DNA from: Promerops cafer
Taxonomy: Eukaryota; Chordata; Aves; Passeriformes; Nectariniidae
DNA: 64,000 bases
Assembly: GCA_013398275.1 (NCBI GenBank)
Contig: VZSE01011436.1
Location: forward strand, 185,050-249,049
Reading direction: 5' to 3'
The notes below the pieces were generated by a model. It ran no database searches. It had not been told where the DNA came from and saw nothing but the letters and a program-made list of their open reading frames with translations. Positions 10,301 through 22,600 of the stretch are shown here, piece after piece. Every line of letters begins with the position of its first letter. The stretch's first letter is position 1. A program made the translations under genes and the position numbers.

Positions 10301-13300
10301 AATGTGTGGAGCTTCTGGGGCACAAACAAATATTGTAGACACATTTTTGTTGTTTAAACCCAGTCACATTTGCAATCTGTTTGGACATTTGACTGACTTT
10401 AAACACTTCTTGGTGTAAATCCAGGCCAAGAATCAAAGCCAACAGAACAGATTAACCCAGGCTAGTGCTGAGAAACAAGCACTTCGCCTCCCCTGGTTGA
10501 CCTGGCTCGTGCATGAAAAAGACACCTCTCTTTCACCTCTCTGGCCATCATTTTTTAAAGCCTGAAATTAGGGCAGGGTATTAAACAGTGCCTTTACTGT
10601 ACCCCTGCAATGGAATATGTAATTACATTTTGTGGTGTATTGTGAATTAGCTCTGGGTTCAAACAGGGCTTCAGTAGGTTACAGTGAAGACTCAGGAAAC
10701 AGATATGAGTGTAGGGATCCTTTCCCAGCCCCTGTATGCACAAATCAACCCAGCCACCAACATTAATATAGTTCTCTCTGTGCCTTAAGATATATATGCA
10801 TACACCTTTGCCAAACACACTTTTTCCTAGGGCTTTTTTTGAACACAAAAACAAGAGAAGAGGGGAGAGGTTGAACCAAGTCCTGTCTAAATCTATGTGG
10901 ACCTGGCTGGGATTGTGTGGGAGCTACTTATGAAAAGATAGTTTTTCTTCCTAAGAAAATATGAGAGGGAACTTGAACCATGTCTTCCCGTCTTCGCTGC
11001 TTCTGCTTCCAAGTTGCTTCTTGCTCCATTACAGTGGTTCTCCATTAAGATGAATGATGTTTTCCTGAACTGTCATTTAAGGAGGCATTTTTAGAGGAAC
11101 TTAATACCTATTTTAATTTCTGGAGCTATATTTAATAGCTGTTTAATTTACTAAAGCATGGCTTTGCAGAATGCTGACTCAGAAATACTTACATACGAGA
11201 TTTAAAAACTAGAATGACCAGAACAGGGAAAGGAGAGGTGAAAAGAAAAGCTTTTTTGCTCTATTGCTTGGAAATATCTTCCCCTCCTCTCCCATCATCT
11301 TGCATGTCTGTCCTATTTGATTCCATAAAAATATCCAGTTTTTCAGAAGTTTCAGATGTTTTTGAAAGGATTTGTATACCTGATGACTCCCATATAATCA
11401 TGGGGACTAATAATGCCAGTAGAATAGCAAGTGGGAAATACCAGACACTTCTAGGATTAAGTCAAACCATTTTCTTTTTGTGGCTGAAGGATGATCTGCA
11501 GGGTCTAAACAGTGCAGGTAACCCTTAGTTTCAGGCAATCCCCGATTTCATCTAAGAATGAGGTCTTCTTCTGATTACAGAAGTCATCTTCTCTCTCCAT
11601 GGAAACAGGAGGGCTTGGCATGAGCCACACATGTATGAAACCCCTGTTGTGAGCTCCTGACCTTGACAATACTCCACACAGGCACACAGCAGCCAGGACA
11701 GCCTCAAGGTGTTTTGTGTGAAGTGCTCATTTAGCATGGGTGCCTACCTGTATCTTTGCTTACCAGGGGACTCTGCTTCCCTTCCCTCAGTACGTCACTC
11801 ATTTATGGATCCAAGTCTTTAGTCTTTAAAAGTACATTTCAATGGAATTGATGGCTGGAGATGATCTATTTAAGCACCTGGAGGCTTGCAATACCTCTGT
11901 GTAATTTGAATGAGATTTAGTGCTGCAGATAAATAGATTTAGGGTCTCATGTAAGTAACTGCAGCTCATTTGTCACAGGTGAAATTGATACTGGGAAATT
12001 AATGGGTCTGTTAACTTTCCATGTCTATTGGCATGCAATCCAGGCCTGGGCCAGGATGGGGGAAAATGAATTAATTTTTCCTATTGATTTTTACCATTTG
12101 TTTTGTTTTTGACGTGAAGACTGTAAATTGTCATAAACAGCTAATGCAGAGGAGATTTCTGCCTCATGCACACAGCCCACTCACAAATGCAAAATAACCT
12201 ATAAAGAGAAATCACTGAGAGAAATTATTTGCTCTGCTCTAAGGCCCTGCATTCTCTAAGGATATTTTTACCAGTGTGATAGTAATCATTGCCTTTGCGG
12301 TGCAAAGCCCCACATGGATTTTTGTCGTGTCTTAGAGCAGTGTTTACTCTGTAGCAACTTATTGTAATGTGCTGTCTCACCTGAGTCACTTCACTGGGAA
12401 GTCTCAGGGCTTTACACATGCAAAAATCTACAGGAACACACATGTATAAATTGGATAGATGGGCATAAACCATGTACAGGTTTCAAGAGAATTAAGTGAA
12501 CATTGTATTCAGATTATGATAGTAAAAGGCAGTTCAGATTTGGGGCTTAAACTACTCAACAGTCTTTCTTTAATCTAGACTCCATGGAGTTTTCAACAAG
12601 GACTATTATCCTGTTTTTCAGAGGTCAAATAAATCAGCTTTAAGCTCATGAAAAGGTAAACACACTGATGCCTGCATAACTTTTGTGAGTTTATGAGATA
12701 TTCTGGCAACAGGAATACAAAGAACCACCATAAATCCTACTGTGCACAAGCACTTAATTCCTGGGATGCAGTCTGTATGGGTTCCTCTATAATGCAATGC
12801 AAGTTCTCTTATTAGGAAATATTAAATCCAGTGGAAGTATACAACCCAGTAGGAGCATGATTTTATGGAACAGCTTTTCCCACTAGTTGGTTCTGAGGAA
12901 GTCGTCACATTTCACAAGGGGGTTGACGATAGATCCAGAGACATCTTCAGGAGACTGTGCTGGATTGTGCCATTTTGATACTACATGAACAGAAGGTGTA
13001 GTTACAGATGAAAAATAACTCAGGAAGGTTACAGCCTGTGTTTCACAAGAAATCCCTTTGAGCTTTTCTATTATAATTATTTTAATGACAGTAAAAGTAT
13101 GACGGAAATCTCTTTCAGCGCATTCATACAGAAATCCATATGTGTGTGCTGGAGGGTGGACATGTGCGTACACACACACGTATCTGTCTGTATGTAGAAG
13201 CAGTCCATTGCAAATACAAGTCATTCCATCAATTATGGGATTATGCAAGACTATAAATGCATTTTGAAGACCTAAAGTGCCTAAATTATAGGCTCCCATT

Positions 13301-14230
13301 TTTGAGAACTGGCTGCAACGAGACTTCCACAGAGATGCCTTTAGAATGGTAAGAAGACTTCATGAAGCAGCATGAGCTTAATCTACAGGCAAGGGAAGAG
13401 ATGTGGGGTTGGACTGAAGCTGATACAACAACTCCTTATCACTACAGACCCTGAGAATGGCTCAGGAATGAGTTTTTTTTATCAGTGAGGTACAGGGAGG
13501 ATGTGGAGCTTGGTTCTAGCTGGGGCTTGCTCTGTACAGCTCCAGGGTGGCACTGCTTCTTTTATTGTAATTCTTGTGTTCTCTTGTTGGCAAAGGTGAG
13601 AAGAGGTTTGGTGTCTTGTATGTGACAGTGGGGGTTTTGTGGAGGACTTTGGCTGTTCAATGGAAAGGATTTCATCTGGACAAATGTCTCATGGTGGGAC
13701 TTGATCCACTGGCTTAGAGAGGCAATATGTGCTGCATGAATACAAATATATCCAGAACACAAGCAGACCTCTTAAGGTGTGTCAGGCCCTTCTGGACTGC
13801 CACCAAGGTTTGACACAAGGCTGAAAGCAGACAGCATCTGTCCCCAGGGGTGTTGGGGTGGAGGTAGCTGCACCCTGGTTTGCACTGTGGTGGCACTGCC
13901 TCCATTGCAGTGCTGGTTCAGCAAGCTCCCAGGAGCATGGGGAGAACAAGGAAAACCCTTTTCTCTCCCGTGTCCTGGGAGGACATGTTGCTGGGGAATG
14001 GAAGTGTCTTGGGCATCTCTCACTCCACACTTGGGGTGGCAGCAGCAGGGTGCACACTCCTCTGGTGGGATGCAGGCAGCTTCAGGGTGGTGACTCTCCA
14101 ACCCCCCAGCTCTTAAAGTTATTTCCAGTGACATCAAACAGAAGGGTGGTGAGCACTAATGCCAGCTGGGACCAAATCTCACAGTGTAACTTGGAGTCCT
14201 AAAAGAGAGGCAAGCCTGCAAGGAGCCAGT
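10301..14230. other. Gene-free stretch
   Basis: No gene supported. The longest frame is minus 12883-13299 (138 codons), with no domain. The AT-rich text around 13060-13120 resembles enhancer sequence. The block at 13770-14110 is GC-richer, which explains the pile of overlapping frames on both strands there. A short alternating CA run occurs near 13168-13182. Confidence 0.55.
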
Positions 14231-14264
14231 GTTTGTGTGTACGTGTGTGTGTGTGTGTGTGTGT
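14231..14264. repeat. (GT)n microsatellite
   Basis: An alternating GT tract, interrupted by AC at 14241-14242, runs to 14264. Alternating purine-pyrimidine DNA of this kind can adopt Z-DNA. Confidence 0.95.
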
Positions 14265-14502
14265 ACATAAATTAACATCTTTATTTTATTTCCGACTTGA
14301 TTTTCCCATTTTTATGTCCTCTGAAGATAAATACAAGGAGATTTCAATTCAGTTAGCTGTGGTATTTTGGTAAAACACCCCCAGAAATCAAGAGAGGCCG
14401 ATGTTATTTTACATGGTTCTTGTCTCCATTTATACTAAGAAAGCTGGGCCTGGGGTTTGTCTAAAACAGAACAGAGAGACCACCGAGTAGTCTCATCAGC
14501 AG

Positions 14503-14640
14503 AGCACTAATTGTGGCCATTTATTATAGTCACTTATCTGATAGTAGCTTCTTTATCTGTGATAGTTTTACAGGAATAAAATCCACCAGGCATTCGCACC
14601 AGTATATAAACATGTTACCTTGTGGCAGAGTGTCTGTTAC
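14503..14640. promoter_or_regulatory. Candidate enhancer with duplicated paired GATA motifs
   Basis: Two closely spaced units each carry opposed GATA-type motifs: TTATCTGATAG at 14534-14544 and TTATCTGTGATAG at 14553-14565. Head-to-head GATA sites can be bound by both zinc fingers of GATA factors. The surrounding AT-rich, non-repetitive text resembles conserved non-coding sequence. The enhancer role is inferred only from motif clustering. Confidence 0.35.
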
Positions 14641-15239
14641 TTACTGTCAACACTTGCCAGCACAAAAATGCCTATCTCAGGCTTATATGAAGTAATGATG
14701 AGTTTAATATGCTCCAGTGAAAGCCACAGAATAAACAAGGCATCACAAATGGTGGCCTTGTCTGGCCTCTTAAGCAAATAAAGGTGACTAAGAAGTACAA
14801 ACAACAGCAGGTCGGGCCTTATCGGGGCGCTGGTGGCAGAGCTGCTAATGCAGCTCCCCTGGCCAGCCAGGGCTGCCTGTGGGCTCCTCATTGCAGGAAA
14901 TGCTGGGAAAGCCCTTCACCAGAGAAGTATATTCCTTGAGTCTGGCCAAAATACTCTAGTGTGAAGATGTAATTCCATGGGCGTTTCAAAGCCAGTTCTG
15001 GGATAGCAGGGGGCAGGGGGAGGAGAGGTGGGGGAGGATCAGCACACAGACCCGGCTCTGCCAGTCTAGTCTGGTCCTGGTGGTTAAGGCCAAGCAGGGT
15101 TTTCATGGGTGATTGCCCCACCGAGTCCATCTTCTCCCTGCAAAGAGCAGATCCAAGAGGAAGGGCCATGCAGTGAGAGGGAGGAAGGACCTCCTGGTCA
15201 CTTCTGGGCCTGTCAGATCAACGGAGGAAAATCACACCA

Positions 15240-15540
15240 ACAATGCTCTCAAGAGAAATAACTAAAAATTGTTGTTGTTTTACTGCTGCATTTGGATCAG
15301 CCAGAACAAACTCGTTTTGCACATGACCACAATCAGTGTGATTGACAAAATTTGATAGAGTGACGGACAAAGACTGAAGACGGACACTTCATCTGTGAGA
15401 AAAGACTTTGTCAAGGAATCATCCCTTTGATTAAGGAGGCACTTAAGACCATCCATCCCCTGGCTGACAATAAATAAGCTAACACTTGCTTGGCTGCAGT
15501 GTTGATCTCATGATAAATGATGGAAATACATCCCATTTGT
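15240..15540. promoter_or_regulatory. Candidate conserved non-coding element
   Basis: Non-repetitive AT-leaning sequence with several TTGACAAA/TTTGATAG, TGATTAAGG-like, TGACAATAAATAAG and TGATAAATGATGG strings, typical of homeodomain, TALE or SOX binding clusters. It has no long open frame. I judge it by texture only; cross-species alignment is needed to establish conservation. Confidence 0.35.
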
Positions 15541-18500
15541 CAGAATGAAATATCAGGGACAAGTGGAGTTAGCTACCTAAGACAGTTGTGCTTAATGTCA
15601 AACTCTGCATGAAATCAGAAAGGGAAAATTCAGTTACAGGTTTAATGTTTTGTAGAGGATCCTAATTCAGTGATCAATCACAGCCCATGAGAGTGAATCC
15701 ACACAGACATCTATCTTACACAGAAATTGCAGAAACTCTTCTAGTTGGCAAAGGTGTTTGGCAAGCACTGACACCATTCCTCAGCCCCAGCGAATGGGTG
15801 AAAGCTGATGTTCAGCTTTGCAGAGCCAGCTCACCACATTCTCCATGCAAAATACCATGTGTAGAGTGTATTTGCTTGTGGCAAATGTGAATTTTTCATG
15901 CAGAACTGCCCTTCCTGTAACTCAGGCTGTGAGGATGGGAGCTTCCTGCTTTGGTTTAGCTGGAAAATGTGAGGCAATTGCAGCTTCATCATCTCTTGCA
16001 GTCAACAATGGACTGACTTGAAAGCTTTCTTGTCTGCTTCCAGCACGCTTATTTCCAGTGTTGCAAACAAACAGCTGGCTTTCTGGGTGACAGCGTGGCT
16101 TTCATTTGCAGCTAGAAGATTGTTTAATCTGGAAACTGTTTTGAAAGGATAATTTCATTTTGAATTGCTTTGGCACTGTAAACAAAACGAGCCAGGACCA
16201 GATGAAACAAACTGGCAGTTCAGTCCACCTGTTGGCTAAATCCTTCTGAAAATAGCCGGATGTGTGACAGATATGGGCGAGCGCTCACAGCCGGGGCGTG
16301 ATGGCAAGGCTGGGTCAGCACGAGGGATGGCATGGGTTGAGAGGGTCACCCAGCCCTGCTTAGTACTGATTACATGTCCACACAGAATGAATTAGACTAG
16401 TGGTCATTTAGTGTGGTTGCTGGTGGCTGGTGACTCATTTTACCCCAGTATTTGCCACCAAGATGATCTGCCAGCCAGGCGTCTCAGTGGTACACGAGGA
16501 CATATTTTATTTTGCAGCTGAGGTACATACCCTGTTGGGTACTGAGACCCCAAGCATGGCATTTTCTCACACAGCTAGTGGGCAGTGAGGCCAGAGTGGG
16601 TACATTGCTGGTCCAGGGGTGTTATTCCTCCTCCTGTGCAGGGACGTGCCAGTTTCAAACCTGTGTGTTGTGTGGCGTGGTCACCACTGAGCAGAGATCC
16701 CTGCTCGAAGTGGGCAAGCATGGAGAAAATGAAGGGTCAGATTTCCAGCTGCAGCTGAGGGACCTGAGTACCACTGCAAAAAGTGACCCAGTATTTCTAG
16801 CCAGTAGCTCAGTAAATCCAGCCCCAGATATGAAAATCAACCTCATCTCTTTGCACAGGCAATCAAAACCCAGTGGTTAAAATTAATTACCTGTGCTGTT
16901 GATGGTGCATGAACCAGAGGAGAGTTGGCTACTTTTCCCAGGGCTGTATAGTTTCTATGCTGCCAGCAGAGTAGAAAATACAAAAACAAGGTATTATTTT
17001 TGTCAGTAAATGAAACATATCTGACTCAAATTTCCTGCAGAAGACAGCAGATCCATTGATTAAAAGTGTGCCGTTTTTATAGTCACTTCTCCGAGCACAA
17101 CCACATTTAAAAGAGCCACAACCCTGAATGGCAATATGATTTTACGTTTAAAAAAGAGATTTAGCATGTTACAGTATATTTTCTCTGGGCTGCAGGGGAA
17201 CTGTTTCTTGCTTAGCTGTGAGTTCATAAATTATCAGGTTGGGTTCATGCACTATCAGGTTTCAGGACAGAGCTGTTTTACAAATAATGCTACGTGGTGG
17301 TTCTCTTTCATTGGGGAAACCTTCAAGTATGAGAGATTGATACTACAGGGAAACAATACAGAGGGTGGGCAGCTGATTCTGATAGAGTTAAAAATCTGTT
17401 ACCACTTCAGCGGCTGTTGCTTAATCTCCTGTTTTCAGAGTTGATAACACGACCATAAAGTTCACTCCTGGCTGAACACTGGCACAGGAGTTTCTCTATC
17501 CAGAAGTGAATTCCAGCTATGAACATTAGCACTGCTATTAATAAAATCTCCTCCTTTCCGATGACAAAAGTGCAAATAAATGCAAAATTTGATTCGTGAT
17601 AAGGGCTGCTGGGGTCCAGCCAATACCTGGCTTTGTAAAAACAACTTTGCAAAGACCAAAAGATAAAGTATTAGTAGAGAGGCTACAAAAATATGCCTCC
17701 TCCACTGCAACTTTTACAACCTGGTTAATAAGAGGTTTTGACACAAACCCAGGGACTGCCTTTAGCTCTTTACTAGTCTGTGATCAGCACTGCAAGCTGA
17801 CAGCAAGGAGAGGCAAAGATCTCGCTCACCTGAAGTCCATTGTCATCAATGGAATTTGCACAAAGCCCAGCACCTGCCTTGCCAAGGGCTGGCCTGTAAC
17901 CCAGCGCTGTCATACCCATGGCAACTACCTGGGCTGAGATGGTTTGAAGGGAATGTGGCTTTTTCCTGCAGAACAGACCATTCTCAGGACCAGAAGAGCT
18001 GAAATTCCTCCTCTGGGCAACCCTGGAAGAATGAGATAGAAGCTTCATTTTTTAGGTCCAGGAAGCCGTTTTCTCTGCTGATTAGGTAGGAGATTGCATT
18101 TTTAAGTTTTGATTTCTAACCCCAGCTTTCTAACAGATTGGTTTTAGTAAATCTTTTTGTACTCTGCACTTCAGCTCCTAAATAACCCCCGGTGTTGTGA
18201 CTTCGGTTAAGCAATTTGTGAATCTCAGAGGGGAAAAAAAAATCTGCCTAAGTATAATGTAAACAGCTCAATCTGAAGAGCTTTGAGACCTGGGTTAGAG
18301 ATTACAAACAGTGTCTGTCCCAGTACTCCCTCACTCTTAAAATCTGGCACTGCTGTTGTGAGGGTGTTACAGGGATTTCACAGTTATAGCAGACACTGTT
18401 AGCAATGAACTGTTTGAAAATGCTTAATGAAGACTAAGTAAAACTGTCACAAGGTCTTATTGTGGGAGAGGAGGGATTGCTGATAAGATTAATATTGTGG

Positions 18501-19571
18501 TTTAATTACTTTTATTTTCCTTCCAGAGATTTTACTGAAGTATAACAAAGTTAATAATTGTGTGATTTCATTTTCTAACAACAACAACATTTCCTAAGTT
18601 ACTCCTTGCAGTGTTGCTGTAAAACCTCTCTTTGGGCAGGTAGCTGTCTGTACCTATTCTCACCCAATATTCTTGCTCCCTTTCTCTCTGTCATGAGCCA
18701 GAACTTAAAAAATCAGCTTCCTTAGGAGTGTTTTGATGCTTTCACTGCTTGTCAAAATCAGGAAGTATAAACCACACAAAAATTTTTATGGTTTTTTTTT
18801 AGCAAGATATCTGAGGAAATTTGGAACAGGCTTCTGCATTATCTCCTCCTCTATAGTATAACAGGTTTGTGCCACAGTTGTGACAACATTTATGCCTGTG
18901 AACTCTCTGAAAAAATTAGAGGATTATTGTATGTTATGGGATGCAAGTGATCATGATAAACCTTTGGGAACACAAGCAGGTGAAGCACATCACGGGGGGC
19001 ATCTGATTCTTGGCTGTGCTATTCTCACAGCACACCAGCATGTCACTGGGAAGGACCCAAATTCAGGTAAAACAAATAATGCTGGGAAGAGTCAGGCCCT
19101 TTGCTTTAAGATTGTGGTAATGTTTAGGCTTAGAAGGATGGATTACAGATTTTTTTTTTCAGCCTGAATTCCATCCCAAAAGTCTGCTTAATCCTCTTTT
19201 TAATACTTGCGTGAGTGCCAGAAACGTCTTTTATTTGCTTCAGCAACAGCAGCTGGTTAGTCAGATGCTATCAGCTACTTCTTCATTCAGTTGTCCTTTG
19301 CATGCTGATAAACACCACATAAGATAGGGGAGAGAAACCTTAAGCCACAAGCTTATCCTGTGTATAATAGGATGCACCTTGAAACAATTTTGATGTCTCC
19401 ATTGAAATCAGGTTAGGTTAAGCCTACATAAATAGTGTCAAAGGGGAACACACCCAGAACGCTCTGGGAGATCATGATAAACACTCCTGATGTTTTGCAG
19501 CTGTGCTCATCATCTGTGCATTTCACAATAAAATTTTACAAAGCATCCAGACACCCAGCTGGTTGTATTCA
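15541..19571. other. Gene-free stretch
   Basis: No gene supported. The longest frame is plus 16512-16880 (122 codons), without a domain. Short A or T homopolymers occur near 18234-18241 and 19148-19158. The AT-rich text around 18470-18560 could be regulatory. Confidence 0.55.
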
Positions 19572-19669
19572 CTGCGGGATGGCTTTCTCTGCCATGGCAT
19601 TTTATTTCCTATTTGTTGCCCTGTGGGATGGCTGTCTCCACCATGGCATTTTGTTCTGTGTCTGTTGCT
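19572..19669 (+). repeat. Diverged 49-bp tandem duplication
   Basis: Copy one (19572-19620) and copy two (19621-19669) align without indels, differing at 11 of 49 positions by my count. Both begin CTGYGGGATGGCT and share CCATGGCATTTT. It is an isolated two-copy repeat, probably an old local duplication. Confidence 0.85.
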
Positions 19670-22600
19670 CTGCACTATTCCCTCCCCCAAATTCAGACCC
19701 CACCAATTATTTTTTTGCTAGATACAGTAAACTGTCATATTTTTTTTAGCTGCATTAGTCTTCAGGCCTCAACTTTACTTGTTGGAAAGTGAGGAAAAAA
19801 TAACTTCCCTTAACTGAAAGGAGATCTGATCTGCAGTTAATTGCATCAAAGCACGTGTTTTTTAAGTGGTTTTGAGCTAGTACTTGCCTGTGACTCTGAC
19901 TGTAATTTCCCTCTGAACTGACTAAGGTTTGATTCTGAAACTTTTGTATACAGGATAAAGTCTAAGGATGCAGCAATTGTGCTTCTTGTCACCTGTCTCT
20001 ACCCCGAGATCTCTGATACCCAAAAACTGAGCACAGCCATCTACAGGATCAGGGGCTCCTTTTGTGAAAATGAATAGAGGAAGCCCAACTGAAAGAACTC
20101 ACACCTGAGTCTCTTCTCACTAACAGTATATCACTGGCATAATTCCCTTGATGAAAGTGGAATTCCTGCTGATTTACACAAAGAGCATTAACGAGAGAGG
20201 GCTCAGGTCTTAAGTGCCGGGCTTTAGCCGTATTTCTTCTGTCTTCATTCCTTCCCTGATGATTCCCAGGAAATCTCACTTCGGTGAGATAAGTGCCTAC
20301 AAGAATGTTGAAATTAATTTCAGAGCAGCCTGAAATGGCTGCACAGACAACCAGCCAGAGGAAATGCCCCAATGGAGGGATTTATTGCACTATCGCTGCT
20401 TTTTGCCAAGCTGCAACATCTTAATCTTTCATGATGACATTATTATGAACCAGCCAAGGCAGGGCCAGCCCTGAGAGATTGACGGCCCGGCACTTCACAG
20501 CTTTCCTGGAGACCTGCTAAACTGTGGTGTGACTTAAGTGGGGCTAAATGTAATGTCCTGCAGGTCACCCCAGTCCAGCAAGACACGGAGTGAATGTCAG
20601 AGGGAGCAGTGTGTTCCTCTCGCCCCACAGACCAGTGTCCTATCACCCCAGAGTATTGTGGTTTTTGTTCTGGGGGCTACCAGCACATGGCCCCACACCA
20701 GTGGCTTTCTTGGGTTTTGAATCTAGGGGATGGCAGGTCCTGGAGCACAGAGAGCAGGTCCCCAGCACCCAGGCTGGGAAACAACCATGGAAAATGGAAA
20801 GGTTTCTAGTTTGCAATTCTACCAGAATCTGAGAAGAGGATAGAAAGCAGAGGAGAAATGAGTCTTTTGTCCCCCTGTTGGACACAGTCCCATCTTCTTG
20901 TACAATATCATCGGTTTATATGTGTTTCAAGGGAAAAAAATAATCCCTGCTAACTAATATTAAAGGCCCTAAGTGGCTCGTTTCTTGACAAGCTGTGCAT
21001 TGCACTTTTGAGAAGCAGAATTAAACATGTAATGACCCTCACTCTCAATGTCCTGGATTACAACAGCTTTCTCCAATTTCATCCCAATTACTTGGCTTGT
21101 AGGCTGGGTCTGCATTGGTCTGGAGAGTCCCATCTTCTCCTGAGGTTAGATGTCAGCGTTGAGTCTGAGACACATTTCAGACAGTTTGCGTCATTGTGTA
21201 AACAGTGATAACAATATTTAATGATGATAAATCTGAATTTCACCACAAAACTATAAAACAACGGAGAGAATGAATTATGCAATTTACAGCTAGCAAGAAG
21301 GCAGCCAAAGGGAAAGCAAAGGGTATGTACAGCAGAGAGACAAATTTAGTGGTCTGAGACTATAGTGTCATTTGTTTTTGTGTTTAGTAGCACTTAGCAG
21401 CCATGGTGCATAAATAATCTTTATTGCAGTGGAACCCAGGGACACTGCTGGCAACAACTTGTCACTGCTTGGGATGGCTGCTTCACACGGCACAAGGTCA
21501 ATCTTGGGTCTGCAGGGGCATCTTGGGCTACTGGGTCCCTTGGGGGCTGGTGCTGGGTGACACTGTCCTTCTGTCCCTTCCCAGGATGTCTGAAAACCCT
21601 GACACTCATTTTCTGATCCAGCCTAATGAAACTCTGCTGTTCTCACTAATTTAATTGCCCGAATGAATTTTAAGTATACAGTCGTACGGATTGAACGATG
21701 GAGGGGAAGAAAAGGAAAAATAAATGAAAGTCATGCAGAAAGGAGCTACAAAAGCTCAAACATTTCTATTTTATTTTTGGTTACTTGCTTATTTTTAATA
21801 TAGGAAGACCAAAAGGAGGAAGAAAAGTAGGGAACAGCATCTGTAAACTATATTCCTTCCCTTTTTCGTCATTCAATGCCTTCCCATTACTGTTTTTTTT
21901 TTTAACTTCATTTGTTATAACAGTATCAAAATCCTTTTAGAAATACACTTTTTTCATATAGTTCTTCACTTTTCCTCTGAAAGCCTTGAGAGACAAAAAA
22001 GTCTGCAAAATTTCCCCAAACCCTCCATCTTGAGAATGGCAAACAAAAAGTTTTCAACAGAGTTTGATTTTCTATCTTGAAGAATAATCAAGAAAACTCA
22101 AACACAATGGAGGTTTTATGGAATAAAAAATTTATATCAACATCAGTACTCATTTTGTTATTTTGATCCCATGTTGATATAATGTGGATGATATTGCAAA
22201 CTATTAAAAAATTATGTATGCAAGACCTAAAATTCAGCACCTTGGCCTGCTATAATCATGGATAAAATGAGGGAGAGGGGTCAGCTTTGTACTCCTTTTT
22301 CCCATTATTGGTGGGACTTGGACTCCCTGCAGGGACAGGGGCCATCCTGGCTGTTGCCCTGAAGGACCGTGGTGGCTGTGACTGTGATGGCAGGGCAAGG
22401 AGGGCTTGCTCATTCTCCAGGGTGGACAGTCATTTTGGAAGATTTTTTTTTTTTAGGGAAGGTTCTTCATTCCTCTCCAAGCTCCCTGGTTGGGACAGAG
22501 GTGCTTCTATACAAAACTTGGCACAGCTCCATCCCATCTCTGCCAGGACTGCTTTCCTCCTGCCTGTGAAACTGGGATAGGTTTCAGATAATACTTACCT

